35,442 nucleotides of DNA, taken from contig LDJB01000003.1 of assembly GCA_001028815.1 (NCBI GenBank), positions 75,408 to 110,849 of the forward strand. Direction: 5' to 3'. Of the stretch, positions 34,075-35,442 are shown piece by piece (the first letter of the stretch is position 1; each line of letters begins with the position of its first letter). The notes beneath the pieces are model-generated. The model saw only the letters and a program-made list of their open reading frames with translations, had not been told where the DNA came from and made no database searches. The translations under genes were made by a program, and so were the position numbers. The stretch is from Peptococcaceae bacterium 1109 (lineage in GTDB: Bacteria > Bacillota > Limnochordia > Darwinibacteriales > Darwinibacteriaceae).

Positions 34075-34908
34075 CTAGCCTTTTAGACCGCTCATGGCCA
34101 TGCCCTCAACGAAGTAGCGTTGGAGCAAGAAGAACAGCACGATGATGGGCAGCATGACAATCAGCGATCCAGCCATGAGCAGGTTCCACTCAGTGCTGCT
34201 GTACTGCTGGAAGGCCCTCAGCCCCAGGGCCAAGGTATACTTCTCCGCGCTGTGGAGGTAGATCAAGGGGCCGATGAAGTCATTCCAAGTCCAGAGAAAG
34301 GCAAAGATGCTCACTGTAGCCACCACAGGCTTAGCTAAGGGGAAGATAATCTGGGCGAAGATGCGCGCCTCAGAACACCCATCAATCCGGGCTGCTGCGG
34401 AGAGCTCATTGGGTATGGTGCGGAAATACTGCCGGAACAGGAAGATGTTGAAGGCCCCTCCCCCAAACCAGCTGGGTACGATGAGAGGCAGCCACGTGTT
34501 GATCCACCCCATGCGCTGAAAGAGCACAAACAAGGGGATCATGGTCACCTGGGAAGGAAGCATCATGGTTGCCAGGACGAAGACAAACACCACATCTCGC
34601 CCAGGCCATTCGATTTTAGCAAAACCGTAGGCCACTAAGGCCGCGGTGACCACCTGCCCCACCACTACAGAAACGGTGATAATCATTGTGTTGCGGGCAT
34701 AAAGCCAGAAGGGGAAGTAATCTATGGCCCGCTTGAAGTTCTCCCACACCACCGGGTTAGGCATCCACTGGGGTGGATAGGCAAAGATCTGGAAATCTGC
34801 CTTGAGGGCTGTGGAGATCATCCAAAAGAGGGGCAGCAGAAAGCTCACTGCTCCCAAAGACAAAGTGCCGTAGACCAAAGCTGCGTAAAAAGTGCGCCGC
34901 ATCCTCAT
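34075..34908 (-). CDS. Carbohydrate ABC transporter permease (MalG/AraQ type)
   Basis: An inner-membrane subunit of an oligosaccharide (CUT1) importer, 277 residues with six hydrophobic segments. The EAA loop that docks the ATPase is clear: ELSAAARIDGCSEARIFAQI followed by IFPLAKP. It also has the family's NTMIITVSVVVGQ and WNDFIGPLIYL motifs. ATG 34908 has GGAGGG upstream, 3 bases after the partner permease stop. The binding protein is not in the window; the ATPase is probably a shared MsmX-type protein encoded elsewhere, as is usual for CUT1 systems in Firmicutes. Confidence 0.95.
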   Translation of the reverse strand: MRMRRTFYAALVYGTLSLGAVSFLLPLFWMISTALKADFQIFAYPPQWMPNPVVWENFKRAIDYFPFWLYARNTMIITVSVVVGQVVTAALVAYGFAKIEWPGRDVVFVFVLATMMLPSQVTMIPLFVLFQRMGWINTWLPLIVPSWFGGGAFNIFLFRQYFRTIPNELSAAARIDGCSEARIFAQIIFPLAKPVVATVSIFAFLWTWNDFIGPLIYLHSAEKYTLALGLRAFQQYSSTEWNLLMAGSLIVMLPIIVLFFLLQRYFVEGMAMSGLKG

Positions 34909-34911
34909 GTG

Positions 34912-35442
34912 CTAACCCTCCTGATAGTACACCCAACGTTTGGACAGCCGCAGTTGAATGAGGGTAAAGACCATAATGATGGCAAACAGGATCCAAGCCA
35001 ACGCGGAAGCATAGCCCATACGCAGGTTTTCAAAGGCCATCCGATACAGGTAAAACACATAAAACAGCGTGGAGTTCACCGGCCCACCGCTGGTCATGAC
35101 GTACGCTTGGGTGAACACCTGGAAGGAACCGATGCTCAGCGTGATCAAGTTGAAGAACAACGTGGGGGAAATCATGGGCAGAGTAATGCTCCAGAACTTC
35201 CGCCACGCACTGGCCCCATCGATGGTGGCTACTTCATAGAGCTCGGTGGGAATAGCCTGGAGCCCAGCGAGGTTGATCACCATCACGCCCCCCAGCCCCC
35301 AGTAGCTCATGATCACTAAAGCAGGCTTGGACCAGTAGGGTGAGTTCAGCCACAGCGGCCCCTCAATCCCCAGATAGCTCAAGAGGAGGTTTATCAGCCC
35401 AGAATCAGGGTTAAAGAGCCACATCCAAAGTAAGGACACGGC
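34912..35442 (-). CDS. Carbohydrate ABC transporter permease (MalF/UgpA type), C-terminal part
   Basis: Partner permease of the CUT1 importer, cut by the window end, so only the last 176 residues are seen. The EAA loop is ELYEVATIDGASAWRKFWSI followed by TLPMISPTLFF, and a last membrane helix (ALAWILFAIIMVFTLIQLRL) is followed by the usual LSKRWVYYQEG-type end. It precedes the MalG-type gene by 3 bases, the standard order in such operons. Confidence 0.93.
   Translation of the reverse strand, partial: AVSLLWMWLFNPDSGLINLLLSYLGIEGPLWLNSPYWSKPALVIMSYWGLGGVMVINLAGLQAIPTELYEVATIDGASAWRKFWSITLPMISPTLFFNLITLSIGSFQVFTQAYVMTSGGPVNSTLFYVFYLYRMAFENLRMGYASALAWILFAIIMVFTLIQLRLSKRWVYYQEG

Overview
The window looks like chromosomal DNA of a Firmicutes-type bacterium, judged from the gene set, strong AGGAGG ribosome-binding sites, frequent GTG/TTG starts, a SigD-type flagellin promoter and GlgC/GlgD pairing. 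It also carries outer-membrane signs: a complete small secretin, a secreted protein ending in a beta-barrel-like Trp-Ser-Phe, and a sugar-binding protein with a plain signal peptide and no lipobox cysteine. My inference is a diderm, motile, saccharolytic member of the Firmicutes, perhaps Limnochordia-like. The taxon is a guess; the diderm reading is better supported.

Layout. 1-242: edge of an IS3-type insertion sequence. 413-2789: flagellin with its SigD promoter, and an unrecognised 171-residue protein directly downstream. 2842-8761: a DeoR-family repressor divergent from a four-gene operon of a glycerol-1-phosphate-dehydrogenase-family enzyme and a ribose-type ABC importer (binding protein, double ATPase, permease). 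The shared intergenic region has overlapping divergent promoters and repeated GCTCWTT sites. 8785-19696 (minus): a glycogen operon in the order type I pullulanase, glgB, glgC, glgD, glgA, GH2 glycosidase. The pullulanase is split by a one-base frameshift in a G-rich tract.

19909-25127 (plus): five consecutive genes for exported proteins: a small pilin-like beta-sandwich protein, a second small secreted protein, a 511-residue protein with a chaperone-like beta-sandwich front end, a 400-residue secretin, and a 405-residue protein joining a secretin-like segment to a beta-barrel-like C-terminus. I cannot match this set to a known machine. It is the best candidate in the window for an undescribed envelope or surface-assembly system.

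25221-26372: a THUMP-type rRNA methyltransferase with its own terminator. 26446-28169 (minus): remains of a binding protein and a HAD phosphatase, joined by what looks like a deletion (or an assembly join). 28407-29525: a GntR-LacI hybrid regulator. 29577-35442 (minus): two carbohydrate-ABC permease genes (the first cut by the window end) followed by a GH63/MGH1-like cytoplasmic glycosidase and a secreted GH38-like glycosidase, apparently an oligosaccharide-use operon whose binding protein lies outside the window.

I saw no tRNA, rRNA, CRISPR array, prophage or replication origin.
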